From Xanthostigma xanthostigma (lineage: Eukaryota; Arthropoda; Insecta; Raphidioptera; Raphidiidae): DNA of 64,000 nt. The position numbers and the translations under genes were made by a program. A model generated the notes under the pieces. It saw only the letters and a list, made by a program, of their open reading frames with translations. It was not told the origin of the DNA and made no database searches. The stretch covers positions 31,865,108-31,929,107 of the forward strand of contig OY754467.1 in assembly GCA_963575645.1 (NCBI GenBank), in the 5' to 3' direction. Below are positions 33,706 to 46,691 of the stretch, piece by piece. The first letter of the stretch is position 1; each line of letters opens with the position of its first letter.

Positions 33706-35550
33706 ATACTAATAAATAATTGAAAATTAATAAAATCTGGAATTTACTAAAAACCAAGACCCGAGCCAAAACCCTAACCCGAAATTGCTTGTCTGCAGTG
33801 GTAGGGGAAAACCATGAAAAACCTCTACTATTAAAACGACAGTTCGCGAATTTAGATTTCGTACATCCGGAATAATTTGTAGCACAATATCATCGGTGAC
33901 ATTAATTTTTAGTGATAACACAAATTATTTAATGACAGCTTAAACAAGTGCGTATTACAAATATGTTTACGTAAAATTACGTTCAATAAGTAACTAAGAT
34001 TATCCGCGTCGAAAATTTGTCTATACTTCGCTCGTGTCACCATGACATCAGCAGTTGGTGGTCTTTACAATAAAGATTTACGTTGTAATCTAAAAAACAA
34101 TTACTTAATTAAATACAGTTTGAGAACCCACGATTTGTTTTATCACGATGCTGGACTAGTTTATTTTAGCATACGAACTATACACACAAGTTAAGTACAG
34201 TAAAACTTAACAGTCGCGCTTTGTTTTCAATAATTTTACATATCAGTTTTCAAGAAATCGCTGTAATTACCAACGGATTTGCCTTTTCAATTTTAAGAAT
34301 TATAATTTCCATTAAAAACTACTTTCGGAATAACTATAAGCTAAGCCCAGGGGCAAACACTTAAGGTGGCTGGAGTTCATTTAGAAAAACCAATTTTTCG
34401 CACGGATTGCTCACGTGTATCGAATCCATAAAATCTTATTTTTTTGCAAAAGATTGTACAACAAAAAACATTGTTTATAGAGCCGTCTTAAATTAGAGTC
34501 TGGCTTGAATTTATGATTTTTTTAATCTATTATATCATTTGTACATATGACTCCACGTGAACAAAATCGCGGACAAAAACTAGTTATCTACAAAAACATA
34601 TACTTAAGAACCTACAGACCTAACTTTCAGATAAAAACATTTATGGTTTCGTCATTCTTATTTTTGCTCCTGAATACCTATATTCCATAGAAATAAGGCG
34701 TACCTTATACACTCTGCATGTAATTATTTTATCATTTTTACGTACGTATAATTTTACACAACATACCTTTTTTAATTGCACTCAAAATATTTTTTCTCGT
34801 TTACATAATTAATCTCTTGAAGAGGGTTGGAGCCTTTATTGTTGAGAGTGGAAACACTAAATAATTGAAAAGTAACCACAATACACCACCATGTTTTTTC
34901 GACACAGGTTTCGCTAGTCATGATCACCAGGGGAAGCCAAGTTTTAATCGTCTCCTGATGATCTAATAGTGCAGTCAAATAAGCTAAAAAAAGAGGACAA
35001 CCTCGGAATGAAACGGAATAAGCTGAATGTTTTTATGAACCTTTATTTTGCCATTCTAAATGTTATCTCAAAAGTCTCATATGGTCACGTATAAGTGTCC
35101 TTAGATATTTAAGGTCAAAGGTCGCGAAAATCAGTTTTTTTTTGGAAATATCTCACTTCCTTTGCCACAAATCATATTTGCATTTATTATAAAAGTTGTA
35201 GAGTATAGAATTCTCTACAAATTTCGTCTCAAACAATTTTAACTGTTTTTGTGATGGAGCGCGAAGAGTGTGGAGCACTCAGCCATACATGCCAAGATCA
35301 ATCGCGAATCCCAGTCCACGATTTTTCAACTTAATTATTTTTTAAATATTAGATAATTAACTATAGGTATAATACATTATAATATATATAATTATAATTA
35401 TATAATTTGTATTTATATTATATTTATATTTAGGTATATGAACTAGAATTCGTGATTAACATTACGCTACGGAATGTATGGCTATCTCAAAAACGGTTAA
35501 ACGATAAAAAATTAGTTACGACCAAATTTGTAAAGAATCTTATATTATAA
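33706..35550. other. Mostly unassigned, with a SINE-like body piece
   Basis: 33790-33830 holds a CCATGAAAAACCTCTACTA piece comparable with CATGGAAAACCTCAACAAGG in the SINE at 50081-50493. AAAGTTGTAGAGTATAGAAT at 35200 is a phrase shared with the foldbacks at 8.1 and 56 kb. Long AT dinucleotide-rich tract at 35340-35440. No exon is supported. Confidence 0.4.
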
Positions 35551-35559
35551 AAAGAAAAA

Positions 35560-35900
35560 AGGAACCCTTATAGGATCATGTCGTTGTCCGTCTGTCTGTC
35601 AAGTCCCTTTTATTCACGCACGCGTAGAGGTATCACGTTGAAATTAATATCAAATATTCAGGTCTGCAATTCCTTGGAACTATGGAAACATCAAACTTCC
35701 AAGTCAACGCATTATTTGTAACTTCCATGTACAATGCGGTACTAGTCTTTCCTTTTTCAGTCACCACTTACAAATCTGATTCAAAATTATTACGTATAAA
35801 TAATAAAATAACTTTGATTTCCAATTTTGGTATGAATTGCTACAAATCGCTTGTACGGAACCCTCAGTGCACCAGTTCTACTCGCACTTGGCCATCCTTT
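35560..35900. repeat. GGGTTCCGTA-type insect dispersed repeat
   Basis: It starts with AAGGAACCCTTATAGGATCA and ends with TACGGAACCCTCAGTGCACC, which on the minus strand is the familiar GGCCAAGTGCGAGT...GGGTTCCGTA edge. The inner phrase GAGGTATCACGTTGAAATTA recurs at about 44109. No coding. Confidence 0.6.
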
Positions 35901-36840
35901 TAAATCTAATAATTCAACACCGAAATTACACGTTGCTAAATAAATAATGTTTGTTCCTACCACAAGCGGTGCATCGTGGCTAATCAGAGGAGCTGCTCTC
36001 ATGAAAAACGCTCATTAAAACATAACATAATTAAAGTGAGAGAGAAATTTAACAGCGTTAATAATTAATTTTAACATTGCTTATACTGATAGCGCCGTAA
36101 AAGTTTTCTGGACTGCGCTTCCCAAATACCTGAAACTGACGGAAAACTTAAAACTGCAATTGGTATGAACATGTGAACGAGAGTTCACTGTACACGCGAT
36201 GTGTTTACATAGTTTCCTGTTTCTATATGAATCTGTGATTAAGAATCATTTACATATTATTATGTTCTTTCATGGCACAAAACTCGTTGGTTATAATTTT
36301 ATAAATAAAACACTCGCACCATTCATTTTAACGTTATCAGTTCATAGTTCTTTAATTTTTTATGTATATACCGCAAAAACCAAACCCACATCCTCTATCC
36401 ACAATACGGAATAAGTACAATAGCTTTTATTTATTGGAACGAAGTTCCTTATGGGACGTTATAGATATAAATGGAGAGGGCTAGGAAAAAAATCGTAAGA
36501 AAAAACTGTAAGAAAAAACGTAAAGGAAAATCTACATATATTATAATTACCTATTGTTGTTTTGAATTTTGGTCTTAGACGGGAGCAAATTGAAAACAAA
36601 AAAGTTTTTCGGTTATAATTCGCTCAATTTAAATCAGATCAATTCTTAAACGAAAGAGGTGAACATTTTACATAGATATCACATAAAAGATATCGCGCAA
36701 AAAGTTTTTATTTATACATAAAAAAAAACACAAATAAACACCGTATAAGTTCGATTTTGCCTAATTCATCACACACGCGGATCGGTTGTCCTTTTCTGTT
36801 ACATAGTGTGTTATGGACATTTAAAGATTGCGTATGTTCT
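35901..36840. other. Unassigned stretch with one dispersed repeat
   Basis: GCTCAATTTAAATCAGATC with TAAACGAAAG and CATTTTACATAGAT (36623-36680) recurs in reverse orientation at about 51945-52010. No exon is supported. Confidence 0.4.
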
Positions 36841-36847
36841 CTCTTAA

Positions 36848-37258
36848 GAGTATTCGTCCCTGCAAACACCCCCTGCACCCTTCATCAAAATCTTTTCCCC
36901 TCGCCTAAAAACGGTTCGCGCTCTCCCGACGCTATTTTTAAAGCTAGAGGGTTCTAGTAAACGCCCAATGAAAGACAAAGAATCAGACTACAGATCCTTC
37001 AGGCGAATTTTTTGAAAAAAATTCCTGAAAAAACTTACAACCTTTTGAAAAACATATTAAGTTACGTAATATTTCACACGTAGGCGAAACTGTTTTTCAA
37101 AAAATTCGCCTGAAGGATCTGTAGTCTGATTCTTTGTCTTTCATTTGGCGTTTACCAGAACCCTCTAGCTTTAAAAATTGCGTCGGGAGAGCGCGAACCG
37201 TTTTTAGGCGAGGGGAAAAGATTTGAGATGAAGGGGGTGTTTACAGGGACGAATACTC
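36848..37258. mobile_element. 411-bp foldback flanked by TTAA
   Basis: Arms of about 170 bp are near-perfect reverse complements (GAGTATTCGTCCCTGCAAAC outward to CCTTCAGGCGAATTTTTTGA inward) with a ~70-bp spacer. TTAA lies on both sides (36844-36847, 37259-37262). No coding capacity. The small plus frame at 36757-36957 runs through one arm only. Confidence 0.7.
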
Positions 37259-37402
37259 TTAAAATAAAAAGATTTAATTGTTAAAAAACGGATGTCATTT
37301 CAAAAATTAGTCGGTTTTTTTAAATTAATATTTTGTGAAATGCAAAGCTATCTAACTTCACGATTTGTTATTAAACCTATATAAATAGCGATTTCTTTGC
37401 AA

Positions 37403-38530
37403 GGTCTATAGTTCAGTGATATAGTACTAACAGACGGTCGAACTTGGTACGAAGCGGACAGCGGATCTGGTCCGCTCCGTACCAAATCTGCTCGTCTGGA
37501 CAGTAGTCTGCGTGTCCGCCCGGTTCGATGAGAAGCACATCGTACTTGGTCCGGTCCGGTACAATATCCGTGCGTGTGTATAGCAGTACGACGGACTTGA
37601 TACATAATATAACCGTATAACGACGTCATTGTAATTCAAAACGTTGTGCATAATGCCGGATTTAGAGGTCTGGAGGCCTCGGGGCAACAAAGGAGTGGAG
37701 GCCTCCTGGCCCCAAACTATTTTCCAAATTAAATGGACAATTTTTTTCAGTCGATTTTTCCAATAAATAATTTATTGTGAAACCAAGTATAGATTCTTTT
37801 ATTATTTAACAAACATATAAATATAATCAGAAACAAGAATTATCTAAAAATTAAATTTTAGCATTAACGAACAGAACTTTCCGAGCTGAAATCCAGTTCC
37901 CGAAATAAATCACTTTCAATGCTCAGGAAATTTGAATTTTTTTTCCAAAGTCTCTATTGTGGGGGTCCCTCTTTTGTGGTGGCCCCGGGGCTGTATCCCC
38001 GGTTGCCCTCCCCTAAATACGGCCCTGGTGGTGCAACATGACAGAAATTTTGACAGAACGCGAAGTTCTTGGTGGAGTATTGGTATTATAAAAAGATTTC
38101 TCATGTTTGTGGGATCTATCAGATAAGTTATATTGTAACAGAGAAGCGCGTAACAACGCTCTAGAAATTCTTCGGGAGTGTTATTCAAAATATGATCTTC
38201 GCTATCAAGCTATTTTATTAACTTCATATGACTAAATTCATCGCGATCTTTCAAATAGAATTTTGCCCACTCCTTTCTTTTCTTCCTTGTTGTTTGTGGC
38301 GGCATTAACGTTGCCGCTAGAACAATCGCAATTTTCGCGCGCTTAATCGGTCGCATGATTACGTATCTGTGTACACAAGGAGACTGACAGATTCGGTCGT
38401 CTGTTGCAACCAGCGAACTTGATCCGCCGTACCATGTCCGTTGTCGGAGCGGACCAAGTTCGACCGTCTGTTAGTACTAGTAGAATACTCATCTGCCATG
38501 CGGGTGTTCCGGGTTTTATTCCCGATGCGC
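37403..38530 (+). pseudogene. tRNA-Gly-like head split by a hAT element
   Basis: The left piece GGTCTATAGTTCAGTGATA and the right piece TAGAATACTCATCTGCCATG, then GGGTTTTATTCCC, are successive parts of a tRNA-Gly-like A- to B-box region interrupted at 37430-38471. A B-box mismatch and an extra stretch beside the insertion show it was already decayed or SINE-derived. Confidence 0.6.
37430..38471. mobile_element. 1042-bp non-autonomous hAT element
   Basis: Terminal inverted repeats ACAGACGGTCGAACTTGGT and its complement close the element, flanked by identical 8-bp copies TAGTACTA (37422-37429 and 38472-38479). An 8-bp duplication with TA at its centre fits the Buster branch of hAT. Subterminal zones repeat GGTCCGCTCC-like blocks in both orientations. 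No transposase frame of useful length; the open frames at 37348-38188 show no domain. Confidence 0.85.
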
Positions 38531-39276
38531 AACAAATGTCATTTTTATTTTTTTAGAGTTGCAAATGACACGATTAATTTTTGTTTAATAATCATATTAT
38601 TATATTATAAATAAAATTATCGAATAATTTATCTAAAAAAATTATATGATACATGATAATTTAATAAATAGCGAAAATAACTTCGTTCCAACCGGGTACT
38701 ACACAACACCTCTCGTCTTTTTTAATGTTAATTCTTTATCTTTTTTTAAGACCATAAATTCTGTAATTCTCGAAAAACATCACAAAATTCTAAAGAAAAA
38801 TAGTTTTGAGATTCTTAAGAAAACCATTGCAGTTGATATCTCGTATGACTGAATACAAAGAATTTACGAGAAAATGTTTCTATTGGAATATAAGCGCGTT
38901 AATAAGCTTTATAACTACCAAAATTTCAACTTGATAACTTTATTAAGTACAAATGATTTAACTGTGATAGGACAAAGGAATGAATGCATATAAGGGTTCC
39001 GGGTTTTTTCCCCTTTTACAGTACGGAACACCAAAAATAAAATTAATTATTTCAACATCACTTTAGAAATCTACAGGATCTGATGGACACTGGCGTGTGA
39101 TTGTCGGATTAGTATAGTATATAATATAGTTATTGAAAAATAAAACACTCATTAATAAAAATTAAAAATTCAAAGCGTTGTGTGACAACTAATATAAATA
39201 ATAATAATAAAACTTTATTAGTTAGATATTATAAATATAAAAATAGAACCAAGAGTCAAGACAGCCAACTGCATAA
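38531..39276. other. Unassigned stretch
   Basis: A GGGTTCCGGG...AGTACGGAACACC piece at 38994-39033 belongs to the GGGTTCCGTA repeat. The rest shows no gene. Confidence 0.4.
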
Positions 39277-39925
39277 TTTTTACCATTCCAACCCACAAGT
39301 GGGGAATGGTACTAGTTTAGGTCTAAAAATCACTTTTCAAAATTTTACAATATCTTTTCGTTTTGAAGTCCCCCGAATCCCAAAAACATATTTTTGGAAA
39401 AACTCTGTGCGTCTGTTTGTCTGTTAGTGAGCACGATACAGGTCAAACGGTTGAACGGAATGAAACCAAATTTTGGGCAGAAGTTTAATACGCAAATATG
39501 AACAATCTGCGCATGCGCATCAGAAGAGATATTTGCTATAACGTTGCTTTTTGTATAATAATGGTATACTTTTCATAACGGCATATTATTCCATTTATTT
39601 TTTCAAGAAAGTTTCGTTACATTTTTTTTCTAAACTTTATAGTTTCGAAAATATATTGAAAATAAAAAAAAGTCAGCTGTTCTTTTGTTTTGTAGATCTG
39701 TCAGAAATAAACTAGTTAAGCATGTTTTGATTAATTTTTACATGACGTGGAACATATTACGTAGGTACATGGCAACGAATAGCGAATATAATATTGAATA
39801 CTAGACAGTACCCTCGTCACCTCACGCAATATCAGAAATTCTCTTTTTATCATTATACCTACTATATCAAATGTCATATTTTTTAAGTTGGAATGGTCCC
39901 GTTGTCCAATTGGCTGGAATTTTTG
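39277..39925 (-). repeat. R1 dispersed element, near-complete minus copy
   Basis: Starts TTTACCATTCCAACCCACAA and ends TTGTCCAATTGGCTGGAATT. It has the perfect 12-mer TGCGCATGCGCA (39508-39519) and the diverged GTACCCTCGTCACCTCACGC block. It is the clearest uninterrupted reference for the split copy at 61755. Confidence 0.75.
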
Positions 39926-40403
39926 CTTTGGCTGTAACTTGGGAAAATACGCCTGTCGACAGAATATTGCCTATGGTTATTCAGAATTCTCGTTATTACA
40001 TGCCCAGTGTAAAACTATAGGTATCGGTAAACATATTTAGATAAATAAATTACGCTAATGGGGACAAAAAGGTTACAACGTATAAATAATATATTATTTT
40101 AATGCCCAATGTTTGTTAATTTAAAAGCGAGTATAATGATAAGGGGTAACACCTTATTATTATACAATGTCCTTTATTATTATGTAACTAGATAATAACA
40201 ATAACCGTGATTACGCAAAGAGTTTTTGTAACATTTTTAATTATTATTAATGAAATAAAAATATATAACAAATGAAACAAAAACAGCCGGATAAAATATT
40301 GTAAGTAGGTGCACGCGATGGTACTTCGACAAAACTGTGAATTTAATTAACTTACACATCGATAGAAAACACCATAAAGCTGCTTTCACACAGATGCCAC
40401 TTA
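39926..40403. other. Unassigned AT-rich stretch
   Basis: No supported feature. Confidence 0.45.
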
Positions 40404-40560
40404 ATGCATAGGTACATGCAGCTTTCTCAATTAAGTCGTGATCGTACTTCCACCTTTTCTTTTCTTCTTTGCATCTTTCTCTTAGATATCATTCCATTAA
40501 TAGCTTTGCTTATTTGTCAACACTCATTCTTGCTACATGCCCTGCCCGTGCCGATTTCAT
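40404..40560 (-). pseudogene. RTE-like non-LTR, extreme C-terminal relic
   Basis: Minus-strand translation from 40560 gives ARAGHVARMSVDK, a stop, AKLLME, a stop, YLRERCKEEKKRW. This is the arrangement AGHVARM..D.WAK..MEWYPRE..KR.RW seen at the end of many RTE-type reverse transcriptases, with both expected tryptophan codons turned into stops. Nothing upstream is recognisable. The plus-strand frame 40404-40658 is its antisense shadow. Confidence 0.65.
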
Positions 40561-41415
40561 ATATTTATTTTTTGTTTAACGCCTATATTTTTTATTTCTG
40601 TTTAGTGATATTTGAATTAAATTTAGCTTTAAGTTTACTGTTGAGTATTGATCTTTGACAATATTGCAGTTTTTTTATTTTACACTGCTTTTCAGTTAGG
40701 GACCAAGTTTGGGTACCATGCGCAAGAGACGGAAGAACACAAGAGTGATAGAGAGAGGAGGAAACCGCAATATTTGTAGCGTGTATTCAGGAGATCAAAG
40801 TAAACCGCGACATTTTTAGTTCACAAGGTTTTTTGCATACTACACAAAACATAAACGACCTTTTTTTTAATATTTGCCTGTCTGTCTGCCTGTCCGTGCT
40901 AATCTTCAATACAACTGAACCGACTGTGATGACACTTCACAGACAGCTAAAGGGCTATGCCAAGAGTGATCAGGGCTACACATCCTAAAAATACGTAGTT
41001 ATTTAAGTGAAACCGAAAAATTGGTAGAACTATCAGTTTATCATTGTGTTTTCATTTATGTTCTCATAAACTATAAGAGTTGTCGAGTTCAAGAAATTTT
41101 CACAAAACAAGGCTCATACACTTTATTCCCTATCTCCCATAAGTTTCGATATAGAATTGTTTTTTTTTTGTAGAGATTAGAAAAATTTATTTGCCCCGGG
41201 AAAAAGCTATATAATATCGTTTTTTTTTGACAATCGCGTGCAAAGCTGCTCATTTTCTTCTTTGATTCGGAATTTTCTTTGAGAAGCAAAACTACGAAAT
41301 CTTCAGGAGGCGCACACGCCGAAGAGTTGATTTGCTCCTCTCTAGAAGCAAAATTTAAAAAAATCGGACGATGTTAGGGTCAGCTGGAATTGGACAGAGT
41401 CGGTTAAAGCGAGTG
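40561..41415. other. Unassigned stretch
   Basis: TGCCTGTCTGTCTGCCTGTC (40876) starts a common insect repeat phrase (AATACAACTGAACCGACTGT). GATTTGCTCCTCTCTAGAAG at 41329 belongs to it. No exon. Confidence 0.4.
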
Positions 41416-41419
41416 TATA

Positions 41420-42100
41420 CAGGGTGAGGCACATAAAGTGTTACAGAGCAATAGCACTCAAACTATTGATCATATCCAAAAATGTTTAAGACAAAAGTTT
41501 TAGTGTTCGAGAAGGGAGTCATACTGGACCACCCTATTTTTTTATCGGTGGAGACGCTGAAGCTACGTCAAGGTCAACTTCACTTTTTTTTAACGAAACC
41601 ATGTATTTTTTTTCGATGACATTATTAGTGATTTTAAGTCGAATTCAGCAACCTACATACAAGGTCATTCTAATCACGCAAAAACGTAGTCGAAAAATCT
41701 AAACATAGATGAAGATGCTCGAAATGATGGCATTTGTGGTGTAATTTCGGTACATCCGTGACTATTTTGAATATTCTGAATATTGAACAGAATATTCTAA
41801 AAATAAATATTTTTAATTTTTTTTAAATAAATAAAAATAAAATAATTTTAATGACCTTGTGTTGTAGGTTGCCGAATTCGTCTTAAAATCGCTAATAATG
41901 TCATCGAAAAAAAAATACATGGTTTCGTTAAAAAAAGTCAAGTTGACCTTGACGTAGCTTCAGCGCCTCCACCGATAAAAAAATAGGATGGTCCAGTATG
42001 ACGGCCTTCTCGAACACTAAAACTTTTGTCTGAAACATTTTTGGATATGATCAATAGTTTGAGTGCTATTGCTCTGTAACACTTTATGTGCCTCGCTCTG
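41420..42100. mobile_element. 681-bp foldback, CAGGGTG ends, TATA flanks
   Basis: Arms of about 250 bp mirror each other (CAGGGTGAGGCACATAAAGT at the left, GCTCTGTAACACTTTATGTG at the right). TATA flanks each side (41416-41419, 42101-42104). The ends share CAGGGTG and the TATA target with the element at 57770-58841. It fits a Tc1/mariner-mobilised non-autonomous element. Confidence 0.75.
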
Positions 42101-42239
42101 TATATAGACGCTTTGGCTATTCGCGCCTAAAAAGCTGAAATAACGCACAAATAATATTAGCCTGTTCTCATATTCTAACACTCTAGAGTATATAATATAT
42201 AACAGATTCATAAATTATTAAAATAAATAAAACTGGGGT

Positions 42240-42505
42240 CGCAGTGCAAAACCCTGTCGACAATATGGTGTATTTGCTCATACATGCGTTGTGATTTCAT
42301 TCTTGTAAACTCAAGTTTTTTATTAGACACAATAATAAATGTGTCCCCTTAATACATCCCTTACTATAATTACATTTTCATAAATTAAAAAATTGAAATT
42401 GATGTTATTTATGCAAAATCTGCACCAAATTAATTATATACACCCTTCACTATCTGCAAGGTAGTGTTTTCATAAAATTTGTAAGTCCGGTTCTGTCGGG
42501 TCAAC
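42240..42505 (+). repeat. Dispersed repeat pair, copy 1
   Basis: CTGTCGACAATATGGTGTAT, CCCCTTAATACATCCCTTAC and GTTTTCATAAAATTTGTAAG then TCCGGTTCTGTCGGG follow the same order as at 45370-45600. The copies are diverged, and the element class is unknown. Confidence 0.55.
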
Positions 42506-42984
42506 TTTAATAAAGGTTTAAAATAATATACAAAATGTAAAAATTATATTATATTCGCAAAATTAATTTGCCGCGAGAACAAACTATATAAAATTGTTTC
42601 ACCTCAATCGCGTGCAAAGTCGCTGGTTGACGCTAGTATACGTACAATGGTGTCAAATTGTTCAGAAGATTATGAAATGTGGAGTAATAAGGTTCAGCTA
42701 TCCGACCGACGCCAATAGTGTACGTGCAATGTGGCAAATACGCTAACAATAATAATAATAGGTATTTTATTATTATGTACCGACACAGCGTAGTGCAATG
42801 TGTATTTTTATTCGTTTATTACGCCATTTCATTATAATTATCATTATGCACACAGTAACCATGGCTATCTGTTGTCTTTGTCAGCTGCTCATATTCTCAT
42901 CGAACCTTGGTTTACCTTAACAATTCTTTGGTGTCAGGTATAAATGACTTATGTCGAAAAATTTTGTTTTTACGCCATTAATAT
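42506..42984. other. Unassigned stretch
   Basis: ATTTGCCGCGAGAACAAACT (42568) resembles ATTTGCCCCGGGAAAAAGCT (41189), so parts of 41.1 and 42.5 kb are related repeats. No exon. Confidence 0.4.
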
Positions 42985-43375
42985 CAAACGGAAATATTTT
43001 AAAAATAAAAAAAAAATAACTGTTCTTTGTTCTGAAGATTTTTCAAAAAAAAAATAATAATGTAAGCAGGCTTTGGTTAATTTTTACATGTGAAAGGATA
43101 TTCATTAACCATGCAAACGAATTATTAGCAAAAGATCATAATATTTATTACTAGCAGCGTTGGCAGAAATTTTATTTTATTTATTATATATTTATTACTG
43201 CCACCGTTTTTTCGTCGATTTACGTTAAAAAATTAGTCTCCACGAAAAACGCTTCCTTTTTAACGCGACAATATACTAGTATAGCCTATGCGTCCATCCT
43301 GAAGATACATTTTACATAAATATTGGTGAAAAGAATTGGAAAGGTCTTGTTACCCAATTGGCTGAAAATTAAATA
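42985..43375 (-). repeat. R1 dispersed element, degenerate copy
   Basis: AACGGAAATATTTTAAAAAT, GCAGGCTTTGGTTAATTTTT and the edge GGAAAGGTCTTGTTACCCAA then TTGGCTG keep R1 order; the core with GCGCATGCGC is absent and an unrelated ~130 bp is inserted before the edge. Confidence 0.5.
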
Positions 43376-46359
43376 ACTTGAAGTACTCGATATAAGCATA
43401 CAACCCTGAAAATAGATGTTCATGTTTTGGGATTTTCACGTTACCCATAGTCAAATGTATTGTCATAGATATAATAAAATGCCCTTTTTTTAACTACAAA
43501 TTATGTTAATAGCTTCACTTATCTACAAAACTTTAACTATCAAACAGAAAATGTGAGAAACGCATTACTGGGAGCAAACTAACAACAAACTGACTTTACG
43601 ATTTCGTGTAATTATTGCCTCTAATTAAAACCACATTTATATGCGTGGGATGTTTTAAAACTTACGAAGCAACCCGCGTTATATAAATGCGCACTTTGAA
43701 ATGTAAGACTTACACTTATAGCTCTGCAGGCATTTTAAGTAAATTTCAGGGGAAACTTCACTAAAGTTGTTGTGATGATTTTTCTGTCACAAATGTTCCT
43801 TGCTACCCTGGGGACTAACCCTCAGAAGTAACCACCTCTGAGGTGCCGACGTCATTTATTTTTTTGCGAAAGAACAATAACCTTTCCTAGCTGAGAAGTT
43901 TAGTTTTGAAACGGTTAATCTGGAAAATAAGTAAAGTAGATAGAATATAGACGCTCGTCAACTAACGTTATTAGCGCGGACATTAGTAATTTTTTTTTTA
44001 TTTTACATAACATTTTTCGTTTATTTATAGCTATAACATTTAGCCCTCAAATAGGCAACTTTAGTATTTTTAGGGCTTCGTACCTCAAAAATGTCTCAAG
44101 AACCCGTGGAGGTATCAAGTTAAAATTAATATCAAATACTCAGGTCTGAAATCCCTTAGAGCTGTGAAAAATCAAATTTCTAAATCAACGCAATCAAAAG
44201 ATACGGCCGTTAATGCCGCATATTTTGGCACTTGCTGGGAATCAGAACCTATAGTGTACATCCCGTTTACATAGAATCAAGAAATTTGGCAAGAAGCAAT
44301 GTGTCATAGCACAAGTAAAGAGAAAAATCCGAAAACAGTTTGTTGTTACATCAGGATAAAATTTTTTTTTTTTTGCTATAACGGTGTCAATTTTTATAGG
44401 TAGGTACATAATACATTCACAAAACCCAACAATGTGCTACGCACGTACACACAAACAGTTCTAATACAAAACAAGCGTTCGATAACGGTGTGTTTATACA
44501 ACAGTATACTCGAATATTTTTTAAAAAACAATTTATTATGAGAACTCTCGCATACAGTACGGTACGACCGCTATACGACGGTATACAGTACAGTTCGGGT
44601 AGTCCATCTCATTTACCGTCACATTGCCATTATGAGCTTATTTGCAGTTGGCAAGCTGACCTTGACCTATATGGCGATGTGTAGGGACAACAGTTTTCCA
44701 GCAGTAAATCTTCGAGACTCGATTCCCGTGATAGACAAATTATTTACATACCTACAAGTTTGTATGGCGGTGCGCGAGTACGACTCGCACTTTTCAAAAC
44801 TTGGTTTTAAACAAACGTCAAACTTCCGCAAACTAAATTTTAAGAAAATCGACGACATGCGGAATAAAGTTTCTCGTAAAAATTGAAATCCAATCATCAT
44901 TGATGAGGAAAACGGAAATATGCAATGTAGAGCTTTTATTTTAAATGGTTTATTTTAATATTTAATTGAAACGATATTAACATTTTGAAGTAAATTACAC
45001 GAGTATGTTAAAGCGATATAAATTCAATTTTTGCCAGTGACAATTTTCCTATTAATTCATAAGTTAGACAGGATGCGCTAATCAAAAATCGTCAGCTAGT
45101 GTTTTACTGCTTGAGCAAAAATATATGCAATTGACTCATAGCCGTTATCCGCCTCATCGCAAGCCTCAACATAAACTGAATACGCTTTATATTAGCTTTA
45201 CTTGTATGTTGTATGTATGTATGCATGTAAAAAAATCTTGCTACTCGTTTTTCACCCCCTTCCAAATGTTCAATTGACGTAAAACTTTGCAGTCGTATGG
45301 AGTTTTGACGACAAAATAAAGTTCCGATTTTTAGCTATAATTTATATTACAAGTTTAAAAAAAGTAGGCTCGCTGTATCAAACTGTCCGACAATATTTTA
45401 TTTTTGCTAATACAGGCTTTGTTTTTGGACAAAATTAAAAAATTAACTCTTTAATACATCCCATTAGATAATATTTCTTTTATTAATTTCAATATTACTA
45501 CCACTCCAACCTTTACACCAAATTAAATACACCTTTCAAATCCATATCCGCGTTTTCATAGTAAGTCCGGTCTTGAGGGGCCGATTTTATTAAAATTTTA
45601 GCAGCAATTAAATTTCAATTGTAAAATGATTTTTTGGACCCAAAAACATCTCTTAACTCCCAAAAACCACCCTTAAAACACCCGGTTTGAACAATTTTAA
45701 ATGAGCTTCGTGCGGTGATGGATACCAACATGCGGATCAAATTTTGTTTAAATCGATTAAGTCTGTCGAGAGTTATCGGACACACACATACATAATCATT
45801 TCCAAAAATAGTGCCAAAATGTTCAAGAGAAATTTTGCCAATAGTGCAAGTTCTACATGGTAAATGATTTGCACAAAAAATGGAAATAAAAACACATGGT
45901 GGAAGTGACGGTATTGATGGTGGCAAAACGTGTCGTCATTAAATGAAGTTCAGAGCTGGACTACTCAAAACTAAGCACCTTGTGACAACAGAGATGTAGA
46001 GATTTTGCGTAAAGATACCATCTAATGAAAGAGCAACCTTCTTCATATCAAATAATTAATTACATTGTAGGTACTCTAGTGCCACAAGTATTTAAATTTA
46101 AAAAACTAAAAAGTAAAATTTGTAGTCTCAAAAAAATCTAAAAAAACGCTTATATCAACACACCAAAAATAAAAAATAAATTTATCTTCTGTAATGTTTA
46201 AAAACATGGAGCACGCGTTGAATTAAACGGGATATAGATACAATGAGTGTCCCACACTTTTGAGGGCTTACATACTCCTGAAGTTTTCAAAAAATCTATA
46301 CATTTTTTACAGACTTTTATACTTAATACTTTTAAGAACTCCTCAAAAAAAATAATTTA
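43376..46359. other. Unassigned stretch with dispersed repeats
   Basis: 44066-44280 is a GGGTTCCGTA-type relative (GAGGTATCAAGTTAAAATTA, ATACTCAGGTCTGAAATCCC). 45370-45600 is copy 2 of the repeat at 42240. 45205-45230 is a short (TATG)n run. The opposed frames at 44632-44900 and the minus frame 45615-45926 have no recognisable domain. Confidence 0.4.
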
Positions 46360-46484
46360 AGGTGCCTGCCCACTACACCGTACCATACCATGACCGTGCT
46401 AGGAACGTATCATGCACGAAAAGAAACACGACACGCGCTACTATGCCCACTGCAACGGATCGACACCGTTCTATGCCCGTATAC

Positions 46485-46556
46485 AACCCGTATGCAACGC
46501 GTATGATGCCCGTATGAAACGCGTATGATGCCCGTATGCAACGCGTACGCCCGTTC
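46485..46556 (+). repeat. Short tandem repeat CGTATGCAACG type
   Basis: CCGTATGCAACGCGTATGAT and CCGTATGAAACGCGTATGAT follow one another with a partial third unit (period about 26 bp, itself made of CGTATG half units). A similar GCATACGCGGTTATAACCCG repetition occurs near the other end at 47145-47190. Confidence 0.75.
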
Positions 46557-46691
46557 GGTATCCATTCAATATGCAGCACCAAATATGTCATTTTCGCATA
46601 ATGTTGCGAGGACTCCTTGAAGTGTTGACAATTTTTTTAAAATCAAATAGGTATTAGACACTAAAAACTTAAAAACAAATATCTTTAAAAA

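Noticed and set aside
44632..44900. Opposed 84- and 77-codon frames
   Set aside because: Neither has a known motif or splice support; overlapping frames on both strands suggest chance openness.
45615..45926. 103-codon minus frame with an apparent hydrophobic start
   Set aside because: No recognisable domain; it starts inside AT-rich repeat sequence and continues a dispersed repeat at 45370-45600.
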